Below are positions 23,411 to 33,761 of a stretch of 64,000 nt of DNA, in pieces. The notes beneath the pieces were generated by a model, which was given only the letters and a program-made list of their open reading frames with translations, was not told the DNA's origin and made no database searches. Made by a program: the position numbers and the translations under genes. The stretch lies in assembly GCA_010093485.1 (NCBI GenBank), contig MU001516.1, positions 372,001 through 436,000 on the forward strand. Direction: 5' to 3'. How positions within the stretch are numbered: position 1 is the first letter of the stretch; every line of letters begins with the position of its first letter. Origin of the DNA: Karstenula rhodostoma CBS 690.94. Its lineage: Eukaryota > Ascomycota > Dothideomycetes > Pleosporales > Didymosphaeriaceae.

Positions 23411-24230
23411 TCAATAATCCAGATCGACTGCATCTTCTTTCTGGACGTCCGGCCCGTTCGCCTGATGCCATGGATCCCATTCGTCGCTCTCGTCCTCCTG
23501 CTCCTGCTGTTCCTGTTGCTCTGCCCTACGTCTGGCATCTTTTGCTTCTCGTTCCTGTTTCTTGCGCTCCTCTTTCTTCCTTTCGCGGTGGTTCTTCCTA
23601 TTCTTTTGTCTGTTCTTCGCATTCCTGGCGCGAGTCTTTGCACTAGTCATCGCCCATTTTTGCTGCGGCTGCTCAGCTGGTGGAGCCTGTGTCTGTTCGT
23701 CGCCTGAGCTGATAGACATGGGCGTGCTCTGGTCAGATGCCGGGCTGGTTGCGCGCGCGGATGCAGCTTCGGGTAGCGCTGGTGCCTCTTCCATGTCGAC
23801 CTGCGGGGTGTGGGCGTAAAAGACTGGCTCTCCGGCTTCTTTTCGCCGTCTCCGTTCGAGCAGGATGCGCTGGATCTCGGAATGCCGAAATATGGCGACC
23901 TCTTCATCGGTGAGGGTGCGCTTCACGCCGTCTTCGTAGTAGCCGAGCCCGTCATCGCCGTCGTCGCAATACTCATGCTGAGCTTCATGGTCCACTCCAT
24001 GGATGTAGGGCTTGGGAGCAGGCGCGTTGGGGAAATGTTTCGCGTGGAACTGACGGAGGTCATCCTATCGACCTTGTCAGCACTGCACCTTCTTCGTACC
24101 ATCTTGGAAGCTTGAGTGTAATCGGCCTATGCATTATGCATCACTGCGCAACATGTACTCGAAATTTCGGCTCGGCGTGGTATTAAGAACATATACTTAC
24201 CGCGGTAACGGTGGGGATCGGGAGCTCCAT
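23411..24230 (-). CDS. DUF3807-like conserved fungal protein
   Basis: Exon 1 (24230-24201) encodes only MELPIPTVTA. After a 136-nt intron, exon 2 (24064-23411) begins DDLRQFHAKHFPNAPAPKPY. Total 227 aa. The N-terminal motif, the acidic segment with DGLGYYEDGVKRTLTDEE and the following IFRHSEIQRILLERRRR match what I remember of the fungal DUF3807 family. The C-terminal third is a highly charged coiled-coil-like run (RNRKNHRERKKEERKKQERE) rich in Lys, Arg and Glu, suggesting a nuclear or RNA-associated protein; that is inference. It is transcribed divergently from the FAS1 gene across a 229-bp gap. Confidence 0.75.
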
Positions 24231-24459
24231 AGATGTGCGCGAGCAGCATGAGGGCGGATGGACTTTGGAGGGTTGACGCGTGTCAAGGCAAGCGAGAACA
24301 GAGTCACGAAACTTGGGCGCAGGCATTCACGCGATCACGAGACTTGACGGCTTGGCGCAAGGGTCAGATATGGGGAAATGACGTCTGAGCCTTCAACCTC
24401 CAAACGCTCCACCCTATCGATACCCCACCTGCAGCCAGCGACTGCCCACGCGCTCCACC
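24231..24459. promoter_or_regulatory. short divergent promoter region
   Basis: 229 bp separate the start codons of the DUF3807-like gene (minus) and the FAS1 gene (plus), so both promoters must lie here or overlap the first exons. No specific operator is recognised. Confidence 0.5.
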
Positions 24460-25130
24460 ATGAAACCCGCCTCGCTCATCGCCTATCCCGCTGCCACTGC
24501 TTGCCTCATCCTCGCTGCCTCTGCTGCCCCCCGGCCCCTCAGCGACATTATCAAAGCATTCGACATCCACCAGCTGCCTTTGCTCACCAACCCTCTCGTC
24601 GACATGCCGTCCGACGAGTCTGTCTCCACCGGCGTCATCATATCCGACGTGATCGGCAAGACGCAAGCCATCGCCATCTTCTCGGGCCTCACACGCGACA
24701 TCGACCCCGTGTCGGGCCGCTTGGACGATGCATCCCAGAACGCGACCGTCTTGGCGCCCGACAACGGTGCGATGAAGAATCTAAAGAGGAAGCCGTGGGA
24801 AGATGCCGAGGATTACGAGACATTCGGCGCAGAAGCATACAAGGGGCAGGACGGAGAAGACCGCGCGCACAAGAACCTGCGAAGGTTTGTGGAGAGGCAC
24901 ATTGTCCCCGAGAGCCCATGGGCAGAGGGCAAGAAGGTCAAGACGCTACACGGCAACGAGATCTGGTGGGAGACAAAAGAGGGGAAGAAGAAAGTATGGT
25001 TCGGTGCTCGGAAGCTTGGCATTCCTGCTGACAGCGTGAACAGATCCAGCCCGCCGACATTGAGGTAACTAGTGTCGCTGACAAAGTGTCCAACGGTCAA
25101 GTTTGGGTAATCGGAGGCTCTCTGGCTTGA
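24460..25130 (+). CDS. FAS1 (fasciclin) domain protein
   Basis: Exons 24460-24993 and 25044-25130 are joined in phase 0 by a 50-nt intron (GTATGG...AACAG) and give 206 aa. Reading through the intron would give an unrelated tail, while splicing restores the expected FAS1 ending IQPADIEVTSVADKVSNGQV plus WVIGGSLA. An N-terminal signal sequence is likely (MKPASLIAYPAATACLILAA). The FAS1 core includes TVLAPDNGAMKNL and LRRFVERHIVPESPWAEGKK with the H2-like motif. It resembles the single-FAS1 secreted or vacuolar proteins of ascomycetes (the yeast YLR001C type), which are thought to mediate adhesion or interactions at membranes. No GPI signal is evident. Confidence 0.85.
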
Positions 25131-25506
25131 TCTGGCATCATAATAGACCACATTCGGCGTTTATGTTTTTGCCTAGACTTGTGCGAATGGAGCAGCGGGC
25201 ATGCTCCACACGGAGCTTTCGCTTTTCGAGCTTAGATACCACCCCCTTTGACCCTCATGATACTAGTACATATGTATGCCACGATTTCACGATATCGCGT
25301 CTTTCGTAATCCCACAACGTGTCCTAGAGTTACATGTGAGCAATTGCTAAGCTGGAGGGGCCAGCCGGCCTATAAGCGTACTATCTTATGTAGTCTTCAC
25401 CCCACTCTTCGAACCCTGCATTACGTCAAACCCAAACGATTGTATACATAGACAACACCGATCGATATCCAAACACACAATTTTCACAAACCAATTCAAG
25501 TCTAAC
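25131..25506. other. intergenic
   Basis: Short gap between two plus-strand genes, holding the 3' flank of the FAS1 gene and the promoter of the metallo-beta-lactamase-fold gene. Nothing specific recognised. Confidence 0.4.
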
Positions 25507-26725
25507 ATGCACTACGAAAGCGGTGATCTGGCTGTCTGCTTCACATGCGGCACGCAATTCGATGCGCCGCTCTCCTCCCCACCCCCAAACTGCCCCATCT
25601 GTGACGACCCGCGCCAGTACGTCCCGCCTACCGGCCAGCAATGGTAAGTTGTAAGATCCAATTCTACCGACAACGCAATCAGCGATGGGGAGCCATAATG
25701 GTATTGACACCATGGTTGCCAACTTGTGAAATGAAAACGAAACGCTTCCATCCGTCCCTCCTACTCAGCGACTTGAGCACATGTGATCAACCATTAACCC
25801 ATCCAGGACCTCCCTAAATAACGAAAGCGCCTCCCAACAAAACGAATTCACCACCGACCCCCACGACCCCCGCATCCACTACATCACCACCAAGCCCATC
25901 GCCCCCTCCACCACCACGATGCCCGCCGGGCTCTCCGAATCCACCTCCACCACCAAGCAGCTCGGCATCGGCGAGCGCGCCATCCTCCTGCAGACGGACG
26001 CGGGCAACGTGCTTTGGGACCTCGTCGCGTGGCTGGACGACGGGACAGTCGACTTCATCAAGAGCAAGGGCGGGCTGAAAGCCATTGTGATCAGCCACCC
26101 GCACTTCTGGACCACGCATCTGGAGTGGGCGCGCGTGTTTGGGTGTCCGGTGTATCTGCAGGAGGCGGATAGGGAGTGGTGAGTTCGCGTCCCCTTCCTT
26201 TCCCCCACCCTTGAAGTGATGTCCTGTCCCAGGACCATTCGCACCACGTGATAAACATACACCTAACGGTTGATGCGACGCAGGCTCCAGCGCACCGACC
26301 CACAGGGCCTCCGCCGCTTCATCTCAGGCGAGACTCAAATTCTCCCCGGCATCACCTCCCTCCAAGCCAGCGGCCACTTCCCCGGCTCCTCCTTCCTTCA
26401 CTGGGACCGCAAGCTCTTCATCGCAGACACCATGATGTCCGTGCCCTCCGGCTTCTCCAACCCGACCTCCTCCCATACCCCCAGCCCGGGCGCCATCACC
26501 TTCTCCTTCATGTGGGCCTACCCTAACATGATTCCCCTGCCGCCGAGCGAGGTCCTGGGGATTTGGAGGAGTATCAAGGGGTGGGAGTTTGAGAGTACGT
26601 ATGGTGGGTTTATGGGGCAGAATGTTAGTAGGAAGGGACTGAAAGGGGAGGTGTTAGAGAGCGCGAAAGTGTTTGTGAGGAGGGGGGGGCATGAGAAGGC
26701 GGGGATATTCGAGGAGATGTTGTAG
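25507..26725 (+). CDS. metallo-beta-lactamase-fold protein
   Basis: Three exons, 25507-25643, 25807-26178 and 26284-26725, give 316 aa. Both introns split a Trp codon (TG/G). The N terminus has a small Cys pattern (CFTCGTQF...NCPICDD) that could bind zinc. The MBL core shows NVLWDLVAWLDD, then VISHPHFWTTHLEWARVFGC, then LQASGHFPGSSFLHW and LFIADTMMSVP. The usual HxHxDH motif is degenerate: HPH is followed by FWTTH, lacking the Asp. Homologues with SHPHYYTTHLEW-like motifs are widespread in fungi and of unknown substrate. It is probably a cytosolic hydrolase or lactonase-like protein; whether it binds two metals is uncertain. Confidence 0.85.
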
Positions 26726-27618
26726 GTGTGTGGAGGAGGTATGAAGGCTGTTTTTGGGAAGGTATAACGATGCGCCTTTCGCTCGATCTCTGGACTGCCA
26801 TTGTCGTACTTTTCTTCTTCTCGGTGCATGTAATTGTTTCCCCAATTGCACTTATCCTGCTATAAGCGGTACGGTAAGTACAACTCCACTTGCCAGTCGT
26901 ATCACCATCCAACGTCGCTCGCTCACGTCCAACTCAACTACCCAGGAAAATCTACTTGCGTGATTCGCACGTCGGAGGAACTAGGACAGACTCCCGCTCA
27001 CGCCCAACCCTCTATGTAGTTAGGAGCTGCAAGCAAACATTCAAAATTAGGCAATGCGCGCGGCGTTGCGTTGCGTTGCGCCAAGTCCCCTTTACGCCGC
27101 GACGCGGCAGCAGCCGTGTTCCTTCCGGCCATATGGAGATGTGATGTGCAAACCCCCTCTCTCCGCGAAGCTGTGTCTAGCTAGCCTTTCCACGCAATAT
27201 GTAGCTCTGAGTTCAAAACTTGAAGCATGCAAGCACATCTTGTTGCTTCATGCACTTGTCTCGGTGGAAACCCCAACCCTCCGACGAGAGACCGGCTCTT
27301 GAACTGATGGGGTCCGTTCTCATCAACATCCCAGCGGCTGTGCATAACACCCCAGAAGACCCCACACGCATCCCTGCACTGACAAACGGCCCGCGTTTAT
27401 GTTTTATGTAGCCTCCGAACGGTAAACCCCATGCCTACCCCCCTCCCATACGTCTTCGAAATGATGATTGTCCCGACCCTGGCCACCCCGTATGTGTGAA
27501 CGCCCCGAATGACTCGCAGGCCCTGTCGTCTTAAAGGAATCCCCCTGGCGAATACCTGAGGCGCGACAGACAGCCTACAACCACCACCATTCTCTTGCGA
27601 CTGAGCCCGTCTTTCGCA
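26726..27618. other. intergenic
   Basis: About 0.9 kb between two plus-strand genes. A short run of TTGCG units lies near 27063-27082. No supported gene. Confidence 0.4.
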
Positions 27619-29729
27619 ATGATGTCACTCCTTCGGTTGGTCTCTGTCGTTTCCGCCTTTGCTTTCTTTTCGCGTACGCAAGCGGGCCTCTTGGGCTCCA
27701 TCGTCAATCCGCTCCTCGATGTCAGCGGCGCTATTCTTTCGGGTCAGGGCATCGTTCAGGGCGTGCTGGGAGGACTTGGAGGCATCCTCGGCGCAGACCA
27801 GGAGTAAGTGCGCCGTATAGTCTACCCTGTTCCCTTGTCAACTGCCTCTGACGCAGCGTCCAGATACGACTACGTAGTCGTCGGCGGCGGCACCGCCGGC
27901 AACGCCATCGGCGTGCGCCTCGCGGAAGCAGGCTTCTCTGTTGCCATCGTTGAAGCTGGGATCTTCTACGAGTTCGGGAAGCCCGTGCTGGGCTCTACGC
28001 CTGCGGGCGCGTTCTTCGGCATCGGCAACTCATTCATCGATGCGGTGCCGACGGTGGACTGGCAGTTCCAGACGGAGCCGCAGGCGGGTGCGAATAATCG
28101 CCGGATTCACTATGCGCGGGGGAAGTGTTTGGGTGGGTCGTCTGCGCTGAACTTTATGATTCACCATCGTGGCTCCAAGGGCTCGTATGAGCAGTGGGCT
28201 GAGATGGTTGGCGATGAGAGCTACAAGTGAGTTTTCTTTCCCAAACCAATCTGCGCGGTGGTCGACGCTGACGTGTCCAGGCTGGACGAGTTCATGCCGT
28301 ACTATGAGAAGAGCGTTACTTTCACGCCTCCTAACAACGATGTGCGCCGCAGCAATACATCAACAAAGTACGATGCCAATGCATTTTCGGACAAAGGAGG
28401 TCCTGTGCAGGTTGGATACACCAACTTCGTCTCCGCATGGGCAACGTGGTTGGAGAAGGGACTCCAGGCCGTTGGATTGAACCGGACGGTCGGTTTCGCC
28501 AGTGGCAACCTGATGGGCTACCATTACTCCCAGTCCACTATCCGCGCATCGGACCAGACGCGCAGCTCGTCCGCGTCTTATGTTTACCAGGCCAAGGCGG
28601 GATCGACTGGCAAGAGACTGAAGGTCTACACCCAGACTATGGTGAAGAAGATCGTGTTTGATGGGAAGAAAGCAACTGGTATGTTTTCGCGCACCACTGC
28701 AGACTTGTCCAACTTGTCTTGTACTGACATAACTGGATCACAGGCGTCAAGGCGAGCCTTATTGGCGCTCTTCCAACCTACAACATCAAAGCGCGCAAGG
28801 AGGTGATACTTTCCGCCGGCTCTTTCCAGTCACCCCAGCTCCTGATGGTCTCCGGCGTCGGCCCGCGCGCCACCCTGAACAAGTTCAAAATCCCAATCGT
28901 ATCCGCCCTCGAGGGCGTGGGCCAAAACATGTGGGACCACGTCCTCTTCGGCCCTAGCTACCAAGTCTCGTTCCCGACGCTCGACAAGACACTGCACGAC
29001 CCGCTTGCACTCACCCAGGCCCTCCTGCAGTATACCACCAAGGGCGAGGGGCCCCTCAGCTCCAACGTCGTCGAGTTCCTCGGCTGGGAGAAGCTGCCGG
29101 AGAAGTACCGCCAGAACTTCACGCAGGCGACGAGACAGGCGCTATCCTGGTTTGCGGACGACTGGCCCGAGGTCGAGCATATTTCTGGCAACGGGTACAT
29201 CGGCGACTTTGCGTTTCCTGTGCTCCAGCAGCCGCTCGATGGGAAGCAGTATGCGACGAACTTGGGAGCGCTTGTAGCACCGCTGTCTCGGGGTAATGTC
29301 ACTATCAAGAGTGCGGATGTTCTTATACCCCCGAGCATCAACCCCAACTGGCTCACGCACCCGGGCGATCAAGAAGTCGCAATTGCGTGGTACCGCCGCA
29401 TGCGCGAGGTCTGGGACACGCCGGAGCTGCGGTCCATTCGTGTTGGCAGCGAAGAGGCGTTCCCTGGACTCGACAAGCAGACCGACGAGGAGATCTTGGA
29501 CGTGATCAGGTCGTCGCTCATGACTGTCTGGCACGCTTCATCGACATGCAAGATGGGTAAGAAGGATGATAATACAGCTGTAGTGGATAGCAAGGCGCGT
29601 GTGTTTGGCGTTAAGAATCTACGCGTCGTTGACGCTAGCGCGTTCCCCTTCCTGCCACCGGGACACCCGCAATCGACTGTTTATGCGCTTGCGGAGAAGA
29701 TCGCCGCGGGGATTATCGCGGGCAACTAA
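27619..29729 (+). CDS. secreted GMC-family FAD oxidoreductase
   Basis: Four exons, 27619-27803, 27864-28226, 28281-28678 and 28744-29729, give 643 aa. A signal peptide (MMSLLRLVSVVSAFAFFSRT) and about 40 residues rich in Gly and Leu come first. The FAD-binding motif is YDYVVVGGGTAGNAIGVRLA. GMC signature 1 lies in YARGKCLGGSSALNFMIHHR and signature 2 in GSFQSPQLLMVSGVGP. The catalytic His region is MTVWHASSTCKMG, and the second catalytic residue lies in PPGHPQSTVYALAEK. The family oxidises alcohols or sugars and passes electrons to oxygen or quinones; secreted fungal members include glucose oxidase, aryl-alcohol oxidase and related dehydrogenases. Substrate class is not resolvable. The start is the first ATG of an ATGATG pair, both in frame. 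Confidence 0.92.
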
Positions 29730-30192
29730 GCTACCAACAGTGTACTGAGCATTGTCCGATTCTATACTTAGACAGACTAATAGTAATAACGCCTCTATTT
29801 TTCCAATGAGCGGAAGTCGTCAGGATAGGGGTTTTGGCTTCTGCCGTAGGTCCATGTGATTTGCTTTTGTCCATGCAAGTAAATATATTCCCAACAAAGG
29901 GCATTGCCGTTACCGCCACTTCCCCAATCATCACTAATCTTTTTCACAAGTAATGATTATCATTTCCACGAACGTTGCCTAAGAACAGTTGTATTGTAGC
30001 ACAGGCCGAAATACACCATCCCGCCCAAGCTACCGCCCAAGCTGCCACGCCCGGGTATTTCTTCAAGTGACATCGAATCAATTCGCGTACGTCAATGGTC
30101 CAGGAGTTGCATGTAGTACTGCTCTAGAGAGGTTCATCCGTTGATGCATGCAGCATGGCTGCGAACCTCCCACCCATCCCAACGACCGCAAT
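29730..30192. other. intergenic between convergent genes
   Basis: 3' flanks of the GMC gene (plus) and the F-box-like gene (minus). Nothing else seen. Confidence 0.4.
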
Positions 30193-31107
30193 TCATCTTT
30201 TGACCGTTCCGCCCATCACCTCCACCCACTCCGCGATTCCCCATGGCAAACCCATCAACCACGCCGCCCTCTCCTCCCCCACAACCTCCCTAACACTTTC
30301 CTCGTACGCCCGCATCGGCCACCTCCCCACCACCTCCTCCACCCTCCACACGCGCCTCTCCCACCTCTCGCCCCCACGCACATACATATACACGCCCACC
30401 TTCTTTACCCCATGTCTCATATTCCTCCCCCTCTCATTGATAGCAATCCCTTTATACCCAACATGTAACCCCTCCCCACGCTGCACCATCTCCAACCCCC
30501 CCACCACCCTCGGCATCTCAGGCAGAAACTCCAGCCCGCCCAGCGCAGCAGTCTTCCGCGTGGAAAAGGTTTTCAACACCCCATCCAGCTGCTCGTCAGG
30601 AACCCTCGGCCCCTCCCCAAGAAACTGCTGCCTCACCGCCACCCTCAGCGTCGCCAGCCCCGGCGTATGCGCTGCTACATCCCCCAAGAGCGCGAGCTGG
30701 TCGCCCCAGTCTAGACTCTGCGCCGTGCTCCGCGCATGCAGCTGCACAAACAGGGTGACGTGCCGCACGCGACGCAGCACCTGTACATCCCACTTGCTGT
30801 CCCAGGCCTCCTGCGGACTGAAGGGGAGCGCAGGGTCGAGCACGGCTTCTAGGTTAGATAGACACGTCTGCGTGTACTCGGCTGTGATCTGGGGGTGGAT
30901 GAGGAAGACGTGGGGGAGAGGGGAGGCAGGGAAGCGGACGGGGACGTGCTCGGCGGGGCGGATGTCGGCTGGGTTGCTGTGTGGAGCGGAGATATTATCG
31001 CGGTGCCAGGTGAAATCGAGGGTTTGTGTGAGGTGGGTGTAGATGCGGTCGCGGAGCTCACGAGGGAGGAGGAGCAGGTGCGCTGACAAGGACGGAGTTT
31101 CGGACAT
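30193..31107 (-). CDS. F-box-like fungal protein, 304 aa
   Basis: A single exon. The N terminus reads LLLPRELRDRIYTHLTQTLD, the short Leu-Pro-rich motif found at the start of many fungal F-box-like proteins of unknown function. A region of alternating hydrophobic and charged residues follows (RVRHVTLFVQLHARSTAQSL), then LATLRVAVRQQFLG and VGVYMYVRGGERWERRVW. No canonical leucine-rich repeats are evident. If the motif is a true F-box, the protein would be a substrate adaptor for an SCF ubiquitin ligase, but this large fungal family is mostly uncharacterised. Protein-like composition over the whole frame makes it a real gene with fair confidence. Confidence 0.75.
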   Translation of the reverse strand: MSETPSLSAHLLLLPRELRDRIYTHLTQTLDFTWHRDNISAPHSNPADIRPAEHVPVRFPASPLPHVFLIHPQITAEYTQTCLSNLEAVLDPALPFSPQEAWDSKWDVQVLRRVRHVTLFVQLHARSTAQSLDWGDQLALLGDVAAHTPGLATLRVAVRQQFLGEGPRVPDEQLDGVLKTFSTRKTAALGGLEFLPEMPRVVGGLEMVQRGEGLHVGYKGIAINERGRNMRHGVKKVGVYMYVRGGERWERRVWRVEEVVGRWPMRAYEESVREVVGEERAAWLMGLPWGIAEWVEVMGGTVKR

Positions 31108-31783
31108 GGTGATCGGTGGGTGGGAAGACGTTGTACGAGGCTTGCATCCGATTGTGGTTGTCTCATGTTATATGGGGGCGGTATTTCATGGCGGTTGCCT
31201 AGACTACCCTGCCATAAGTTCCACTTTGTAAACTGCGGGCGAAAACGGACGAACCATTCGACAACTAGTCCTACATTCTGCGTCAATACGTTGTCGGGTG
31301 AAGAAAATATCCGGGGCACAGCAACTTTCGCGGTCTGAATCGTCAGGTAGAACGATTTTATTATCTGCACCAATTCGTTTTGCCGACTCCATGTCCGTAC
31401 TCGAAGAATATCGCTCGCACGCACGCATGCTTCCAGTAAAATCACCGCCTCATGTCGTGACTGCTCCGAAATCCATCCTTCCGCCCATTCAGTTGCCTGT
31501 CCATCCATCCGTGCGCGTCAAATATGTACACATGTATACCTCCTGCCTGCTAGAAGAGCAGGCGTTTGTTGAATCGAACGTTTGGAGCCGCCCTCCAGGT
31601 CATTGCAGAGACCCAGGCAAGACTCAAACAGAATCCGCGAACTCCGCGACCAATGATCGAGAGCGAGAGAAAAGAAGGTCTGGTGCTGAGTCGAAGAACC
31701 GCAGGTACTAGAGAGAAAAGAGAGGGAGCAATCGCACACCAGATCAAGAAGACCGTTCCGAGGTGGAGCCAAATGGTTGTCCA
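31108..31783. other. intergenic
   Basis: Upstream of the F-box-like gene and downstream of the PWWP gene (both minus). The frames present have random composition. Confidence 0.4.
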
Positions 31784-33761
31784 CTAAGCGACAGCATCCA
31801 CAGCAGCTTCTGCCTTTGCGGCTTCGGCGTCCCCATTAGTCTCAGGTGCGGGCGCATCCTCCTTGGGCTCTGGAGCTGACTCAGCCATTGCAACGTCCCC
31901 ATCGGCATCCTTCGGCTTCGCCTCTTCAGTTGTGGCGGGCGCGGTCTCCTCTTTCTTCTCCTCTGCGGGAGAATCTGCCTTCTTCTCATCAGGCTTGACA
32001 CCGTTTGTGGCAGGTGCTGCAGCCTCATCGGCGGCGTCTTCTCCCGCAGTGAGGGTGCCCCACTTGGTGAGCAGCTCATGCGAGCGCGACGTGATCTTGA
32101 ACTCTTCATCTCGCGGGATCTGGCCAAGTTTCAGGATACCCTTCAGGACCTTGTGTACTTTGGTCTCTTTGATGATCTCAGGCTCGAGATTCTGGAGCTC
32201 TTCGAGCTGAGCCATATATCCGGACATAGCTGACATGTCTTCTACTTTGGGTGCCTGGTTGCGAGTAAGGAAGCCCTTCTGTAGGCGATGGCGGAGGTAG
32301 AGGACTGTTCGCATTAGCTGGAGATCTTCTGGGATCATTTCGCACGTCATACCTGTTTTCTTGCGCTTCTCGAGACGTTCCTCCTCAGTCATCGGCGGCT
32401 CCTCGGGCTGGGCTGGCTCTGAGTCCTCTTTCGCTGCCGCCTTGGACTTCTTAGATTCCGCAGCCGGCTTCTTCTTGGTGGTGAGCTTTAGCGTAGTCTT
32501 TGGAGTCTTTGCAGGCTGTTAGTTGAATTAGTCGCAGGCCATCGGACTTAGATTGTAAGCTTACCTTCTCATCGTCGCCCTCGCTATCCTCCTTCTTTCG
32601 CTTCTTCGAAGGCTTTGACTTCTTCGCAGAAGCTGCAGCTGTGTCGTCAGCGTCTCCCATCTCAACGTCCTCATCATCCACGGCAGCGGTGCTCTTCCGC
32701 TTGGCAGCCTTCTTAGCAGCCTTCTCAGCCTTTTCCTCGCGCTTCGCCTCCTTTATCAGGTCGTCCTCTTGTATGGCCTGCTCATGGCTCACGAGAACAT
32801 CTTTGAAGTAATTCAGATCGTGACCCTCAGCCGCGATCTGATAAGCTTCCCATAATTGCTTGTTCTTCTTCGTAGAGTTTCCAGAATCAACCTCCTTCTT
32901 GATTGCGTTGAGGTCGAAAGGAGTGAGGTCGGTGTTTGGTTGCCATGCACTTTTAGGGTAATTAGCACGTGTTCGCAAAGATAGCCAAACCTCCGGGAGG
33001 GGTGCTTGGACTCACAATTCGTTTGTGCCTAGGAACATAACAGCGTATCGTCGGTCTTTGGCGTTCTTGCCGCCTTCTTCGTAGTCTTCGCGATATGTCC
33101 CATCGATGCGTATGGCGCTGACTGGGCGCTTTGCGAGGAGAGATTCGGGCAACATATCCTCGTCGGCAACGACGACAGGCCACGGCTGGTATCCGCGCAT
33201 GGCGACCATCCACATATCACCCGGCTTTGTATCGAGGTTCAGTTTAACCTCCTTCTTTCCCTTCTTGCTGGGTGTCTTCTTGCCCTTGTGCTCAGGGACG
33301 CCGCCGGCGGACTTGCGTCCCTTGTTCGCCTTCTTGCCAGAGGCCGGGGTGCCGTTCGTTGCCGCCAATGCATCAGGCACGGTGGCGTCTGCCAATATGT
33401 TAGCAGCACGAACTGCTTCAGTCAAGCCTGCAGCTCAACGACGCGTTGGTGCCTGGACTTACCTCTATTACCCTCTGCCGCTGCAGCGTCGGGCTTCGCG
33501 TCGGTTGCATCTTCTTTGGCGGCTTGGTCGTCGGTCGCGGCAGCAGTCTCAGGTGCTTGCTCTGGGCTCAATCAGCTACGGTAGGATAGGATTCAAGCGA
33601 CATGGGTTACCTTCGACAGGCGCGTCTGCAGGTACGTCACCGCTACCCGACGGCTTCTCCTCGGCGGCCGTTGAAGGGTCTGCAGGGTCGGCGGAACGCG
33701 TCGGCTCGTCGATGGCCTTGGTGGCATCGACGGCGACGGGTGTAGCTGCCTCCTCAGCCAT
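31784..33761 (-). CDS. PWWP-domain chromatin protein with C-terminal TFIIS-N-like helical domain
   Basis: Five exons, 33761-33611, 33561-33463, 33388-33016, 32949-32565 and 32515-31784, give 579 aa, with all phases consistent. After an acidic, Ala-rich N terminus (about 110 residues with a basic KKGKKEVKLN linker) comes the PWWP domain: KPGDMWMVAMRGYQPWPVVV, then AKRPVSAIRIDGTY and YAVMFLGTNEFAWQPNTDL across a junction. A long Lys/Glu-rich linker with nuclear-localisation-like clusters follows, then a helical domain (PEDLQLMRTVLYLRHRLQKG to HKVLKGILKLGQIP) resembling the LEDGF-IBD/TFIIS-N fold, and an acidic Ala/Glu tail. PWWP domains read methylated H3K36. A homologous role to yeast Ioc4 in transcribed chromatin is plausible. 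Confidence 0.88.

Noticed and set aside
24460..25068. FAS1 protein read without splicing (202 aa)
   Set aside because: The tail read through the intron is unlike the family; splicing 24994-25043 restores the standard FAS1 ending.
17753..31107. Secondary-metabolite biosynthetic cluster
   Set aside because: Two hydrolases and a GMC oxidoreductase are present, but no polyketide, peptide or terpene synthase, transporter or pathway regulator.
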